DNA of 64,000 nucleotides. Source: Bacteroidota bacterium. GTDB taxonomy: Bacteria; Bacteroidota; Bacteroidia; Chitinophagales; Chitinophagaceae. Position numbers and translations under genes: made by a program. This document shows positions 8,260-17,361 of this stretch, piece after piece. The notes below the pieces were generated by a model, which did no database searches, was not told the origin of the DNA, and worked only from the letters and a program-made list of their open reading frames with translations. The stretch spans positions 1-64,000 of the forward strand of contig JAKPSI010000033.1 of the NCBI GenBank assembly GCA_029555415.1, in the 5' to 3' direction. The stretch's first letter is position 1; every line of letters starts with the position of its first letter.

Positions 8260-9411
8260 ATGCCCGTAAAACACTATGACGTGATCATTGCAGGGGTGGG
8301 ATCGATGGGATCAGCCGCTGCTTACTACTGTGCCGCTGCGGGTGCAAAAGTGCTCGGACTGGAGCAATTCGGTATTCCACACGATCAGGGCGAGCATGCC
8401 GGACAAAGCCGGATCATCCGTAAAGCCTATTTCGAACATCCGGATTATGTACCGCTGCTCGACAGAGCTTATGCCAACTGGAATGATCTGGAGGTCATGG
8501 CAGGCACACCCATCTATCATGAAACAGGTTTGCTCTATCTCGGTCAGCCTGATCATCCGGTGATGAAAGGCATCGACACTGCCGCACACAAATTCCATAT
8601 TCCTCTTCGTACGCTCACCAATACATCCATCTTCCCCGCATTCAGTGTACCGGAAGGTTTTGAAATGCGTTATGAACCCCACGCTGGTTTTCTGCAACCG
8701 GAGAAAGCGGTCAGCTTGTATGTTTCAGAAGCGAGAGATCTTGGAGCGCTCATTCATGAATATGAACCCATGATCTCATGGGAACTGACACCCAACGGCG
8801 TGTCGGTCCAAACATCGCTGGCCACATACACCGCGGATAAACTCATCATCAGTGCCGGACCCTGGCTTTCCAAAGCGGTACCCGCTTTGCAAGAACAATT
8901 ACAAGTAACAAGACAGATCGTGTGCTGGGCAGAGCCTGATGAGATCGAACATTTCACCCCCGCTAAATTCAGTTGTTGGCTGATCGCTGAACCTGACCAG
9001 CCCGGTGCCCTTTATGGTTTCCCCGCGCTGGACACCACTGAATTCGGCCCACCCGCGGGATTGAAATTCGCCTGGCACCACGCCGGTGATCCCGCAGATC
9101 CGGATGCTGTGAACCGCAACGTAACTGAAAAAGAGATACGTGAACTGGTGGACAGGGTCGCGAAATATATCCCCGCCCTGAAAAATGCGAAACTGAATAC
9201 GGTCAAAACCTGCCTCTATACCAATACGCCCGATGAACATTTCATCATCGACCATCTGCCCGGTACCAAAGGCAAAGTATCCGTGGCCGGTGGCTTCAGC
9301 GGACATGGTTTCAAATTCGTTTCTGTTGTAGGAGAGATCCTTTCACAACTGGCCCTGAAGGGTAAGACAGACATGCCTGCCGAATTCCTTAGCCTGAAAA
9401 GATTCAGGTAA
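8260..9411 (+). CDS. solA: N-methyl-L-tryptophan / sarcosine oxidase family FAD enzyme
   Basis: This 383-residue flavin amine oxidase demethylates N-methyl amino acids and produces H2O2 and formaldehyde. The ATG at 8260 is chosen because MPVKHYDVIIAGVGSMGS places the FAD-binding GxGxxG motif at the correct distance, and an upstream codon would lie inside the terminator. Other landmarks are the SRIIRKAYFEHPDYV block and the covalent-flavin cysteine region KTCLYTNTPDEHFIIDHLP. Whether sarcosine or N-methyltryptophan is preferred cannot be told. The convergent TonB receptor ends 2 bp downstream. Confidence 0.88.
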   Translation: MPVKHYDVIIAGVGSMGSAAAYYCAAAGAKVLGLEQFGIPHDQGEHAGQSRIIRKAYFEHPDYVPLLDRAYANWNDLEVMAGTPIYHETGLLYLGQPDHPVMKGIDTAAHKFHIPLRTLTNTSIFPAFSVPEGFEMRYEPHAGFLQPEKAVSLYVSEARDLGALIHEYEPMISWELTPNGVSVQTSLATYTADKLIISAGPWLSKAVPALQEQLQVTRQIVCWAEPDEIEHFTPAKFSCWLIAEPDQPGALYGFPALDTTEFGPPAGLKFAWHHAGDPADPDAVNRNVTEKEIRELVDRVAKYIPALKNAKLNTVKTCLYTNTPDEHFIIDHLPGTKGKVSVAGGFSGHGFKFVSVVGEILSQLALKGKTDMPAEFLSLKRFR

Positions 9412-9413
9412 TA

Positions 9414-11840
9414 TCAATTCACTTTGTCCGCAGCATCCAGACCCATTGGATTGTTGTCTTCTTTCTTGCGGATCCCGAAGTTATACCGGAGGTTGATGCC
9501 GAAACGGCGACTGTCCGCTTTTCTTGAACCATATGCTTTCACAGCACCCTGACTGATCGTGAAATCATTCCGGTTGGTCAGCAGGATATCATTAGCACTC
9601 AGCGTGACCGTTAATTTCTGTTTGAAGAACATCCGGTTGATGCTCGCATTCAGCACACCGAATGTACTCAGCTCATAGAACTGCTGCTGCCCGCGTAAAC
9701 GAAGGAATCCGTTCATCGTGAACTGCGACAGCTTGCCCAATCGCAGCATGTGGTAAGTGAAGAAGGTCCAGCTTCCTTTTTTGAACTGCAGCGGCTGGTT
9801 ATTGTAGAGACCATCATAGAAATTATGATTGTACTGCGTTCCCAGTACGAAGAAATATTTTCCACCCGGTGGCAATGCACCCAATGCGCGGAAATACCAT
9901 TCCTTGTTCTTACCCAGGTTGTCGTAAGTGCGGTAGGCCTGGGCCTGACTGCTGTCCGACTGATAAATGACATTCGTGAAGATATCCTTCGTATCATTCA
10001 ACCCCACCGCAAGGATCGGGCGCTCATCCACACTGATATTCGCTTCGTAATTCGTGGTGAACTGGGGGCGAAGCGAAGGATTACCACGGTCCGATAAATA
10101 CGGATCGATGAACCGTGCGAATGGATTCAGTTGTTCATATACCGGACGTGTGATCGTTCTGCGGTAAACCAGATATCCCCGCAAGCCATAATTCATGATC
10201 TTTATGATGTTCCTGCTCAGATACACATAAGGGAACAGATCGCTGCGGTGGATACTGAATGAAGTGTCCCCGGGAACAAGCTGGTGCCCGGTCATGTTCG
10301 TATTCTCCAGCCGGACGCCCGCTTTCAGGACCAGGTCCTTTCCGAATGTTTTGGATCCCTGCAGATAAAGTGCATTGATATTCTCACGGTAACGGAATGT
10401 ATTGGTGCGCGATGCATCCGAACTTCTTACATTCCCGTTGACCCGGAAATATTCCGATACACTGCGGTAACCCAGTATGGATGTTTTGGCTCCGGTCTCA
10501 AGCGTGAATTTTTTGGGCATCTTCAGTTTCAGGTCGGACCGTAACGTGAAAAGATCACGGTAGTTGATATTACTGCCGTCACCGCCGGTCGCCGGAATGA
10601 CCGGAAAACTGAATGTGGTATTGAAATCCTGGTCGCCCTTGTTCTTCGTGTAATTATAGAAGATGTCATTATCCCATTCCGAGCCGATCGTATCCAGTTT
10701 CTTCTTTCCTTCCAGGCCGATCCGGTAATTCAGACTGTATCCGCTGTAATCCACTTTATTCAGATTGCTCGTCAGGTTGGCCTGCGTACTGATCTTGCTG
10801 ATATCCGTATTGTTGGTCGTATTGTTATCGAACTGCATGAGGTTGGCACTGGTGCCGAAATCAAGGTCCCATTTTCCATACGTGCGCGTCAGTCCGTATC
10901 CGCCGGACCATGTCGGTCCGGTATAGTGCGTGCCTGCGGTCTGTTTTAAAATGGAATCAGGTGCGAACGTGCGGTTCGTAGCGATGGTTTCAAAATTATT
11001 CCGTTTGCTCACACTCAGGTTGAAGTTGGAACTTTTCTTCCCGTCGTTATTGTTCAGATTGAAACTGGTGAATTTATTACTGAAGTTGCCCTGCTGGATG
11101 CCGGCACTGACACTGCCCGTCATACCCAGTTTCACCCCTTTCTTCAGTACGACATTCACGATCCCGCCGGTGCCCGACGCGTCATATTTGGCAGAAGGCG
11201 TGCGCAGGATCTCGATCTTCGCAATGGCTTGCGGCGGAAGGGTCTTCAGCAATGCGGCCACATCCGCCGCACTCATCTTCATCTCCCTTCCATTGATATA
11301 TACGGTGGCGGGGGAGAGACTACTGATGTAGATATTGCCGTCCGGATCCACGAACAAGCCCGGCGTCTTCTCGATCACTTCATACCCGTTCGAACTGCTT
11401 TCCGCGAGCGCTTCCGGTTCAATGATCGTCTTGTCATCTTCCTGCCTGATCAGTGGCTTTTTGGAACTGATGATCACATCCCTCAATGTTTTGGAACCGG
11501 CCTGCAGTACAATGACGTACTCATGCGTTTTTCCATTGAAGAAAAAGGATCTTTCTTCATCGGTATGATTGACCGCACTTACGGTGATAAGGATGGGGAG
11601 ATCTGATGGCAGCTTGAATGTGGCTTTACCATTACTGTCCGCTACCTGCGTTTCATTGAAAACAATATCATTACCGGATCGGATACGGATCGTTGCGAAT
11701 GGAACGGGCTCTTTGCGGGAAGACTGCACTTTAATGGTCAACGATCCTTTTGCCTGTGCGGCGCTCTGCATTGAGACTAGCAGGCCCATGAGGCATACGA
11801 ACATGATTTGCAGGGGGCACCGGAACGCTGATATTTTCAT
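9414..11840 (-). CDS. TonB-dependent receptor / outer-membrane beta-barrel protein
   Basis: The 808-residue outer-membrane protein has a signal peptide (SMQSAAQA), a carboxypeptidase-regulatory-like domain (about residues 35-110), a plug domain (TIIEPEALAESSSNGYEVIE to SGTGGIVNVVLKK) and a long C-terminal barrel ending LRYNFGIRKK. It resembles the outer-membrane beta-barrel group of TonB receptors lacking a SusD partner, and none is encoded nearby. The ATG at 11840 is preferred over one 57 bp upstream because a TATTTTTG promoter box lies at 11862-11869. The substrate is unknown. Confidence 0.88.
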   Translation of the reverse strand: MKISAFRCPLQIMFVCLMGLLVSMQSAAQAKGSLTIKVQSSRKEPVPFATIRIRSGNDIVFNETQVADSNGKATFKLPSDLPILITVSAVNHTDEERSFFFNGKTHEYVIVLQAGSKTLRDVIISSKKPLIRQEDDKTIIEPEALAESSSNGYEVIEKTPGLFVDPDGNIYISSLSPATVYINGREMKMSAADVAALLKTLPPQAIAKIEILRTPSAKYDASGTGGIVNVVLKKGVKLGMTGSVSAGIQQGNFSNKFTSFNLNNNDGKKSSNFNLSVSKRNNFETIATNRTFAPDSILKQTAGTHYTGPTWSGGYGLTRTYGKWDLDFGTSANLMQFDNNTTNNTDISKISTQANLTSNLNKVDYSGYSLNYRIGLEGKKKLDTIGSEWDNDIFYNYTKNKGDQDFNTTFSFPVIPATGGDGSNINYRDLFTLRSDLKLKMPKKFTLETGAKTSILGYRSVSEYFRVNGNVRSSDASRTNTFRYRENINALYLQGSKTFGKDLVLKAGVRLENTNMTGHQLVPGDTSFSIHRSDLFPYVYLSRNIIKIMNYGLRGYLVYRRTITRPVYEQLNPFARFIDPYLSDRGNPSLRPQFTTNYEANISVDERPILAVGLNDTKDIFTNVIYQSDSSQAQAYRTYDNLGKNKEWYFRALGALPPGGKYFFVLGTQYNHNFYDGLYNNQPLQFKKGSWTFFTYHMLRLGKLSQFTMNGFLRLRGQQQFYELSTFGVLNASINRMFFKQKLTVTLSANDILLTNRNDFTISQGAVKAYGSRKADSRRFGINLRYNFGIRKKEDNNPMGLDAADKVN

Positions 11841-11861
11841 GAATGGAAAGGTGGTAAGGGT

Positions 11862-11869
11862 CAAAAATA
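11862..11869 (-). promoter_or_regulatory. Candidate -7 box of the TonB receptor gene
   Basis: TATTTTTG on the minus strand matches the Bacteroidota TAnnTTTG consensus. It lies about 22 bp upstream of the chosen ATG. Confidence 0.5.
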
Positions 11870-11914
11870 AGCCGGAGGGGGCAGAACTGCGGTCCATTCA
11901 TCCTAAAAAAGGCA

Positions 11915-11947
11915 TAAAAAATCCCGGCGAACCTGAGGTTGCCGGGA
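11915..11947 (-). terminator. Terminator of the RRM-protein gene
   Basis: TCCCGGC / GCCGGGA with an inner AACC-TGA-GGTT stem forms a long hairpin. On the minus strand it is followed by a run of six T residues. It separates the RRM gene from the TonB receptor transcribed in the same direction. Confidence 0.85.
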
Positions 11948-11969
11948 CCGGTTATTTCAGACGGGTTGA

Positions 11970-12278
11970 TTACCACCTGTTGTTACCACCACCGCCATTG
12001 CCAGCGAAAGATCTTTTCGGGCCAGCGGGTCTTTCTTCACGGGGCTTAGCGACGTTTACACGGATCGCACGGCCATCTACAGTGGCGCCATCCAGTTCAG
12101 CGATAGCTTTCTGGGCAGCTGCGTCATCAGACATTTCTACGAAACCGAAACCACGGCTGCGTTGTGTGAATTTGTCTGTAATTACTTTAGCGGAAGATAC
12201 TTCGCCATATTCAGCGAAATAAGATTGTAAGTCTTCATCGGTAACGTTGAAGCTTAAATTAGATACGTAAATGTTCAT
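11970..12278 (-). CDS. RRM-type RNA-binding protein
   Basis: This single RNA-recognition-motif protein of 102 residues has RNP2 (IYVSNLSF) at the N-terminus, RNP1 (RGFGFVEM) at about residue 43, and a Gly/Asn/Arg tail (GNGGGGNNRW). Such short RRM proteins with glycine-rich tails are abundant in Bacteroidota and cyanobacteria and are thought to act as RNA chaperones or post-transcriptional regulators. An alternative ATG lies three codons upstream (12287). A promoter box at 12407 gives a 5' leader of roughly 120 nt, which would allow leader-based control (inference). Confidence 0.93.
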   Translation of the reverse strand: MNIYVSNLSFNVTDEDLQSYFAEYGEVSSAKVITDKFTQRSRGFGFVEMSDDAAAQKAIAELDGATVDGRAIRVNVAKPREERPAGPKRSFAGNGGGGNNRW

Positions 12279-12406
12279 TTGAAACATTTAAAAATGAATA
12301 AAAAACTGAGCAAAAGACGTGTAAAGAAGAATAAACAGTAGCAGAAAATGCGTAGCAGAATATCTCGTTCAATTACAAATAACTTTTAAGACTCAAATTA
12401 ACTCCG

Positions 12407-12414
12407 CAAAGATA
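12407..12414 (-). promoter_or_regulatory. Candidate -7 box of the RRM-protein gene
   Basis: TATCTTTG on the minus strand is a full match to TAnnTTTG. It implies a 5' untranslated leader of about 120 nt before the start codon at 12278. Confidence 0.55.
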
Positions 12415-12468
12415 CGCTAAAACACTGAAAGAGTTTTTTTAATTTAGTGTTAACTCAGAAAAAGCCGC

Positions 12469-12978
12469 ATGATACGCTACAAGACAACGATATACAAGTT
12501 CGGGGAAATGGGTGAAAAGACAGGCTGGACCTACATTGAAATACCCGCGGATCTTGCTGAAAAGCTGAACCCCGGCGTTCGCACCTCCTATCGTGTCAAA
12601 GGCAAATTCGATCAATATGCGTTCAAAGGGATGGCCATGATCCCCATGGGAGGTGGCAAATTCATCATTCCCCTGAAAGCAGATGTCCGCAAAGCCATGG
12701 GAAAGAACAAAGGAGCGATGTTGTCCGTTCAAATGGAACTGGATAAGGAAGGTTATGAACTGAATCCTGATTTCATGGCTTGTCTCCATGATGAACCTGC
12801 CGCTGAAAAATTCTTCGCCACACTCCCTGGTTCACACCAGCGTTATTTCAGCAGGTGGATCGAAAGCGCTAAAACAGAACCCACCCGGGTAAAAAGGATC
12901 GCAATGGCCGTATCCGCCCTTGCCCGCAAATGGGGATATGCGGAAATGATCCGTGCGCAAAAAGAAAACCGGCCATAA
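12469..12978 (+). CDS. DUF1905 / YdeI-OmpD-associated protein
   Basis: The 169-residue cytosolic protein has an N-terminal DUF1905 beta-barrel-like domain (residues 1-95; GWTYIEIPADLAEKL, GGGKFIIPLKADVRKAMGK). Its C-terminal helical part is of the YdeI/OmpD-associated (bacteriocin-protection) type (FFATLPGSHQRYFSRWIESA). The biochemical function of the family is not established. It is an independent gene whose stop codon lies inside the loop of a bidirectional terminator shared with the convergent peroxidase gene. Confidence 0.85.
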   Translation: MIRYKTTIYKFGEMGEKTGWTYIEIPADLAEKLNPGVRTSYRVKGKFDQYAFKGMAMIPMGGGKFIIPLKADVRKAMGKNKGAMLSVQMELDKEGYELNPDFMACLHDEPAAEKFFATLPGSHQRYFSRWIESAKTEPTRVKRIAMAVSALARKWGYAEMIRAQKENRP

Positions 12979-12997
12979 AGCCGGTTCCCGTATTTTT
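12967..12997. terminator. Bidirectional terminator between YdeI-like and peroxidase genes
   Basis: AACCGGC...GCCGGTT forms the stem, with the TAA stop of the plus-strand gene in the loop. It is followed by TATTTTTTATTT on the plus strand. Confidence 0.75.
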
Positions 12998-14169
12998 TAT
13001 TTGAAAGGATCAGCGTACTTCGGATCCGTGGTCATATGCGTATCGGTGAGTGTTTTCAGGAACGCGACCAGCGCCGCTTTGTCCGCAACACTCAGATTCA
13101 GCAAACGCGGATTGCCATTCGGTAATTTCAATTGCGGCGAAAGATTTGGATGTGCTTTCACACCCGTACTGTAATGTTCCACCACCTGTTCCAGCGTTGT
13201 GAACCGTCCGTCATGCATGAACGGAGCGGTCAGTTCAACATTACGCAAGGATCCGGATTTGAACTCCCCATCCATATTCGTATTGTTCGTAATGCCGCCC
13301 ACACCGCGGTCGACCGTTACCAGATCAAGTCCATTATTCTTTTCAGTGGGAGCAGTGAATGTCTCCGTTCCATGGCAACCTGCGCAACCACCGATCTGAG
13401 GTGTCAGGAATATTTCCTTACCCCTGTTCTCTTCCGCCGTGAAGTTGGAGAACGGAGCATTCGGCGGGGGGGCGGGTGCGGTAGGAAAAGCAGAACGGCC
13501 GGCATCATATTTCGACTGATGGGATTCGATCGAACGCACGAACTGTGCTACGGCTTTCGCGATCCGGCTACTGGAAATGCTGGTGTCACCAAAAGCTTTA
13601 CTGAAAAGGAAAGGATAATAGGTCAGGGACCTGACCCGGCTCTCCATTTCTGTCAGTGTCATGCCCATTTCCACATGGTCCTGGATCGGCATCAGTGCCT
13701 GATCTTCCAGTGTAGCCGCACGCTGGTCCCAGAAGTATTTACCTACAGGATAATATTGCGCATCGGTCAGCCCCATGGAATTACGGCCGGTCGATCCACC
13801 ATCAAATCCTTTACTGAGTGTGACCGGATCTGCGAATGCATTCGCCTGCTTATGGCAGGAAGCACAGGAGATGGTTTTGTTGAATGAAAGATTTTTTTCA
13901 TAGAACAAAACCCTTCCCAGCGTAGCACCCCAATCAGTTGTCGTATTCCCGTTCGGATTCTGGATCTGTGCCGTAATGGGTGGTGCGGTCAGATAGCCCG
14001 GCAAGGTCGGATTGCTGTAATTGAAAGGCGTGGAGGGGAGGTTCAATACACTCGTAACACTGGAGGGTAATGCCGGTGTCTGGGTACTATCATTCTTTTT
14101 ACAGGCCAGCAGGGTGAAAAAGGCCAGTACTGCCGTGATCACGGCATTGTTGATGGTTCGGATGTTCAT
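12997..14169 (-). CDS. Di-heme cytochrome c peroxidase / MauG-family lipoprotein
   Basis: The 390-residue protein has a lipoprotein signal (FFTLLACKK) and two c-type heme sites, CASCH (about residue 102) and CAGCH (about residue 258). The layout is that of bacterial di-heme cytochrome c peroxidases, which reduce H2O2 in the periplasm with electrons from small cytochromes. Family landmarks include LGRVLFYEKNLS, FWDQRAATLEDQ and NVELTAPFMHDGRF. MauG-type maturation enzymes look similar, so an exact activity is not claimed. It stands alone and is probably anchored to the outer face of the inner membrane or to the outer membrane. Confidence 0.9.
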   Translation of the reverse strand: MNIRTINNAVITAVLAFFTLLACKKNDSTQTPALPSSVTSVLNLPSTPFNYSNPTLPGYLTAPPITAQIQNPNGNTTTDWGATLGRVLFYEKNLSFNKTISCASCHKQANAFADPVTLSKGFDGGSTGRNSMGLTDAQYYPVGKYFWDQRAATLEDQALMPIQDHVEMGMTLTEMESRVRSLTYYPFLFSKAFGDTSISSSRIAKAVAQFVRSIESHQSKYDAGRSAFPTAPAPPPNAPFSNFTAEENRGKEIFLTPQIGGCAGCHGTETFTAPTEKNNGLDLVTVDRGVGGITNNTNMDGEFKSGSLRNVELTAPFMHDGRFTTLEQVVEHYSTGVKAHPNLSPQLKLPNGNPRLLNLSVADKAALVAFLKTLTDTHMTTDPKYADPFK

Positions 14170-14319
14170 TCGTGGTGGTTTGGTAGGTCGTCAGACCGGC
14201 GGCTAAAATAATAGTTTAAAGACCCTGTAAGAAATTCCGGCTCTTTTTTTCTGCCTGCAAAACTATATTTAACAGGCTGTTTGACTTTACCGCCCCGGAT
14301 TATTTCATTTATTTGCAAT

Positions 14320-15696
14320 ATGATAGCATCGATCCATGATTTTCAGCGGCCTTTTTTCATCGGCGTAGCCGGAACGGGCATGAGCGCCCTGGCTCAGTAC
14401 CTGAAAGGTATTGGCAAGGATGTCAGTGGCAGCGACCGTTATTTTGAAAAAGGCGAAGCCACGGATACAAGGGAAAAACTAACGGCAATGGGCATTCGCT
14501 GTCATGTTCAGAATGGCGAGGGTATCAGTGAAACAACGGATCTGATCGTCGTTTCCACTGCCATTGAAGACACGGTATTTGAAGTACAAAAGGCCAGGCA
14601 ACTGGGCATCCCCATCCTGAAACGTTCTGAATTGCTCGCGCTCATCGCCTCCAGTAAAAGAACGATCGCGGTCGGCGGTACCAGTGGTAAGAGCACCACC
14701 AGTGCCTTATTATATGATATGCTGGAACAGGGCGGACTCGAGCCGAGCATCATCAGTGGAGCCGGTCTCGTGAGCCTGATCCGCGAAGGCCTCATCGGTA
14801 ATGCAAAAGTCGGTAAGGGCGACTGGCTCGTGATCGAAGCTGATGAAAGCGATGGTTCCATCGTTCAATACAAACCGGAAGTGGGGGTGTTGCTGAATGT
14901 CGACAAGGACCATAAAGAGATCGACATATTGATGGATGTATTCGCGCAATTCCGCGCCAACAGCCAGCGTTTCATCGTCAACCGTTCTCACCCGCTGGCC
15001 GCGAAACTGTCACAGGATATCAACAATGATTTCTCTTCTTCTCCTGATCATCCGGCTGGCTATTTGTCCACCGGCTTTGGTCAACAGGGCATGCATATCT
15101 CATTTTCAGTGAATGGGGTTCCCTTCGGAATGGACGTGGCGGGCAAACATAATATGGAGAATGCGTTAGCCGCCGCTGCAGCAGCGCATCAGGCCGGTGT
15201 AAGTCTGCAGGACTGTGCCATCGCGGCCGCGAAATACCAGGGTATCTTCAGAAGGCATCAGGTGCTGGGACAAAAGAACGGAGTCTGGCTGATCGATGAT
15301 TACGCGCATAACCCCGTTAAATGTGCAGCCGCCATGGAAGCCTGTCAACCGCTTGCTTCCAAAGTCGTGGCCTGGTTCCAGCCCCATGGGTACGCACCCA
15401 CTAAATTCCTCCGCAAAGATTTTGTGAAAGAGATCTGTAGCGCATTACGTCCCGGTGATGAGATCTGGATGAGTGAGATCTTCTATGCAGGAGGTACCGC
15501 GGTAAAGGATATTTCCGCGAACGACCTGATCAATGATATCAAAGCAGAAGGGAAGAACGCGTATTTCGTGGAAGACCGTAAGCAATTCCTTGCAACGGTT
15601 CGCCCGCATCTGACCAGCGATACGGTCTTATTACTGATGGGTGCACGTGACCCGTCACTGGAAGACTTCGCGAAAAAGACCTGGGAAGAACTGTAG
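14320..15696 (+). CDS. mpl: Mur ligase family protein (MurC/Mpl-like)
   Basis: This cytosolic ATP-dependent ligase of 458 residues has the N-terminal nucleotide-binding motif GVAGTGMSALAQYL, the P-loop GGTSGKSTTSALLYD, the central region (LVIEADESDGSIV, GKHNMENALAAAAA) and the C-terminal domain (GVWLIDDYAHNPVK). It is either a second MurC-type UDP-MurNAc ligase or the recycling ligase Mpl that attaches recovered tripeptide. It lies outside any dcw cluster, which favours Mpl. The ATG at 14320 fits the family start. The end lies 2 bp from the convergent hypothetical gene. Confidence 0.78.
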   Translation: MIASIHDFQRPFFIGVAGTGMSALAQYLKGIGKDVSGSDRYFEKGEATDTREKLTAMGIRCHVQNGEGISETTDLIVVSTAIEDTVFEVQKARQLGIPILKRSELLALIASSKRTIAVGGTSGKSTTSALLYDMLEQGGLEPSIISGAGLVSLIREGLIGNAKVGKGDWLVIEADESDGSIVQYKPEVGVLLNVDKDHKEIDILMDVFAQFRANSQRFIVNRSHPLAAKLSQDINNDFSSSPDHPAGYLSTGFGQQGMHISFSVNGVPFGMDVAGKHNMENALAAAAAAHQAGVSLQDCAIAAAKYQGIFRRHQVLGQKNGVWLIDDYAHNPVKCAAAMEACQPLASKVVAWFQPHGYAPTKFLRKDFVKEICSALRPGDEIWMSEIFYAGGTAVKDISANDLINDIKAEGKNAYFVEDRKQFLATVRPHLTSDTVLLLMGARDPSLEDFAKKTWEEL

Positions 15697-15698
15697 AC

Positions 15699-16193
15699 TT
15701 ACATCGCGTATTCCACCACATGCTCCTTCGCCACCGGCAGGAACAGATACCAGCATAAGGCCATCAGCAGAAAGTGCGGCGTCTGTATATTCTTTGATGG
15801 GGCTGCAAGTTCTACATGCGCGCTGCCAGTATCCGTTTTCAAACCGCAGGTGAATAAGATCTCTTTCGGATCATGCTCTCTTGCGATCACCATCTCCGCC
15901 AGCGGATTATTACGGATACTGAATGTGAATCTTTCTTTATTGATCTCAAGTACGCCACCATCATCATGACCATTACCCAATTGACCGATGCGGATACCGT
16001 ATTCATTACAGAGAACGGTCTTGTGTTTCAGGAAGCCTTCCTTGCGGATCAGGAATACACGTCTTTCATGTGCATACTCCACGCGCGCGCTCTGTGTATA
16101 AGGGTGATAGTACAGGCAGAGTAATTCTTTTTCGTTATGCTGAAGTGAATACACTTCTTCATTACCTTTTGATGGCAGATATTCCCATTTCAT
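15699..16193 (-). CDS. Hypothetical protein with C-terminal hydrophobic segment
   Basis: This 164-residue protein of unknown family starts at the ATG at 16193 (MKWEYLP). A TTG codon seven codons upstream is less likely. It is mostly polar and predicted beta-rich, with one hydrophobic stretch (FLLMALCWYLFLPVA) near the C-terminus, so it may be tail-anchored. There is no signal peptide and no motif I recognise. It is convergent with the Mur ligase and separate from the sigma factor pair. Confidence 0.65.
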   Translation of the reverse strand: MKWEYLPSKGNEEVYSLQHNEKELLCLYYHPYTQSARVEYAHERRVFLIRKEGFLKHKTVLCNEYGIRIGQLGNGHDDGGVLEINKERFTFSIRNNPLAEMVIAREHDPKEILFTCGLKTDTGSAHVELAAPSKNIQTPHFLLMALCWYLFLPVAKEHVVEYAM

Positions 16194-16321
16194 ATAGAGT
16201 GATTTCCGGATCAAGGTAGTGAACCAGGGGCTCCGGAAAGTCAGTTAATGATTAATTAATGATACGTTCATACAGCCCCTAACGGACTGATACTCATTAA
16301 TGCCGGTTTGCGGAAAACCTG

Positions 16322-16681
16322 TTAGCGGAGGTAATGATGGATAGTGAGGTAGCTGATCAGTATCAGAAGGATCAGAATGATGATGGAAATGAAGATCCCG
16401 GGCGGCTCCTTGAATTTCATTTTCTCCCGGCGGGCTTCTTTTTTCGCTGTTTTTTTCTTCAGGTCACGGTTCAGCATTTCCACCATGTAAGAAAGCTGCT
16501 GTTTGTCGCGGAATTCCTGCAGTCCTTCCATGGCTTCACCGGCGAACTCATTCTCGAGCAGCTGCATTTCGATCTCATGCTTCTTGTCTTCCGGAAGTTT
16601 GTCCTGCAAGTAAAGCAGGAGCGTTTCCTGGTCGATGTCCGTAGAGAGATGGGATAATATGTCCTTTAAATTACCGGGCAT
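16322..16681 (-). CDS. Probable anti-sigma factor, single-pass membrane protein
   Basis: The 119-residue protein has a cytosolic helical N-terminal part (LLLYLQDKLPEDKKHEIEMQ), a Lys/Glu-rich linker and one C-terminal transmembrane helix (FISIIILILLILISYL). The start overlaps the end of the ECF sigma gene by 11 bp, indicating translational coupling. The arrangement of an ECF sigma followed by a short zinc-less membrane protein is typical for an anti-sigma factor, but no ASD zinc motif is present, so the function is inferred from context. Confidence 0.7.
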   Translation of the reverse strand: MPGNLKDILSHLSTDIDQETLLLYLQDKLPEDKKHEIEMQLLENEFAGEAMEGLQEFRDKQQLSYMVEMLNRDLKKKTAKKEARREKMKFKEPPGIFISIIILILLILISYLTIHHYLR

Positions 16682-17267
16682 TGCCGTTTTGTTTCTGTTC
16701 CTGTTCCAGTTTTTTTTCGATCAGGTTCTTCAGATTCCTTTTACCGTTCTGAATATAACTTTTGACCTGTAACATTGAATAGCCGGTCTGGTCGCTCACT
16801 TCCTGATAACTCTTCTTCTCAAGATAGAACAAAGTTACACATTGCTGTTGCTCGTCATTCAGCTCTTTGATGGAAAGCTCCATGAGCTCAAGTGTATGGT
16901 CATTCTGTACCAGCGTATTCCGGTCACTTTCATCATGGGGTGTCGCGTGTATCCTTTCACTGATCTCGACCGTCATTTTACCGGTCTTGTTCCTCAATTT
17001 CATCAGGCAGTGGTTCTTGGCTACCATGTACAGCCAGGATTTGAAGAATTCCACTTTATATTTGGGGAGTTCCTGGATCACCTTCAGGAATACCTGCTGC
17101 ACCGCATCCTTTGCCTCTTCCTCATTCTTCAGGTATTTCATGCAAACACCCAGCAGGAGCAGGGTGTACCGTTGCAGCAGCATGCCCAGCCATTCATTGT
17201 CATGGCCGTTATAATACTGCTCAAGCAGTTGCTGGTCGGTATAGTTTTGCTGATGATCGGGATTCAC
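16671..17267 (-). CDS. ECF-type RNA polymerase sigma factor
   Basis: The 198-residue protein starts with GTG. Region 2 (RYTLLLLGVCMKYLKNEEEA, DAVQQVFLKVIQEL, FFKSWLYMVAKNHCL) binds the -10-like element. Region 4 (LNDEQQQCVTLFYLEKKSYQ, SMLQVKSYIQNGKRNLKNLI) is a helix-turn-helix. The gene overlaps the membrane gene at 16322 by 11 bp, forming an ECF/anti-sigma pair. The regulon and signal are unknown. Confidence 0.9.
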   Translation of the reverse strand: MNPDHQQNYTDQQLLEQYYNGHDNEWLGMLLQRYTLLLLGVCMKYLKNEEEAKDAVQQVFLKVIQELPKYKVEFFKSWLYMVAKNHCLMKLRNKTGKMTVEISERIHATPHDESDRNTLVQNDHTLELMELSIKELNDEQQQCVTLFYLEKKSYQEVSDQTGYSMLQVKSYIQNGKRNLKNLIEKKLEQEQKQNGNAR

Positions 17268-17361
17268 AGCTGAAAAATAACAAATTAGTATTGTTATTAA
17301 GATGCACGCGCCTCCGATTTTTCATATATTTCGTTACATTTTATAACGTAAAGAACGATCC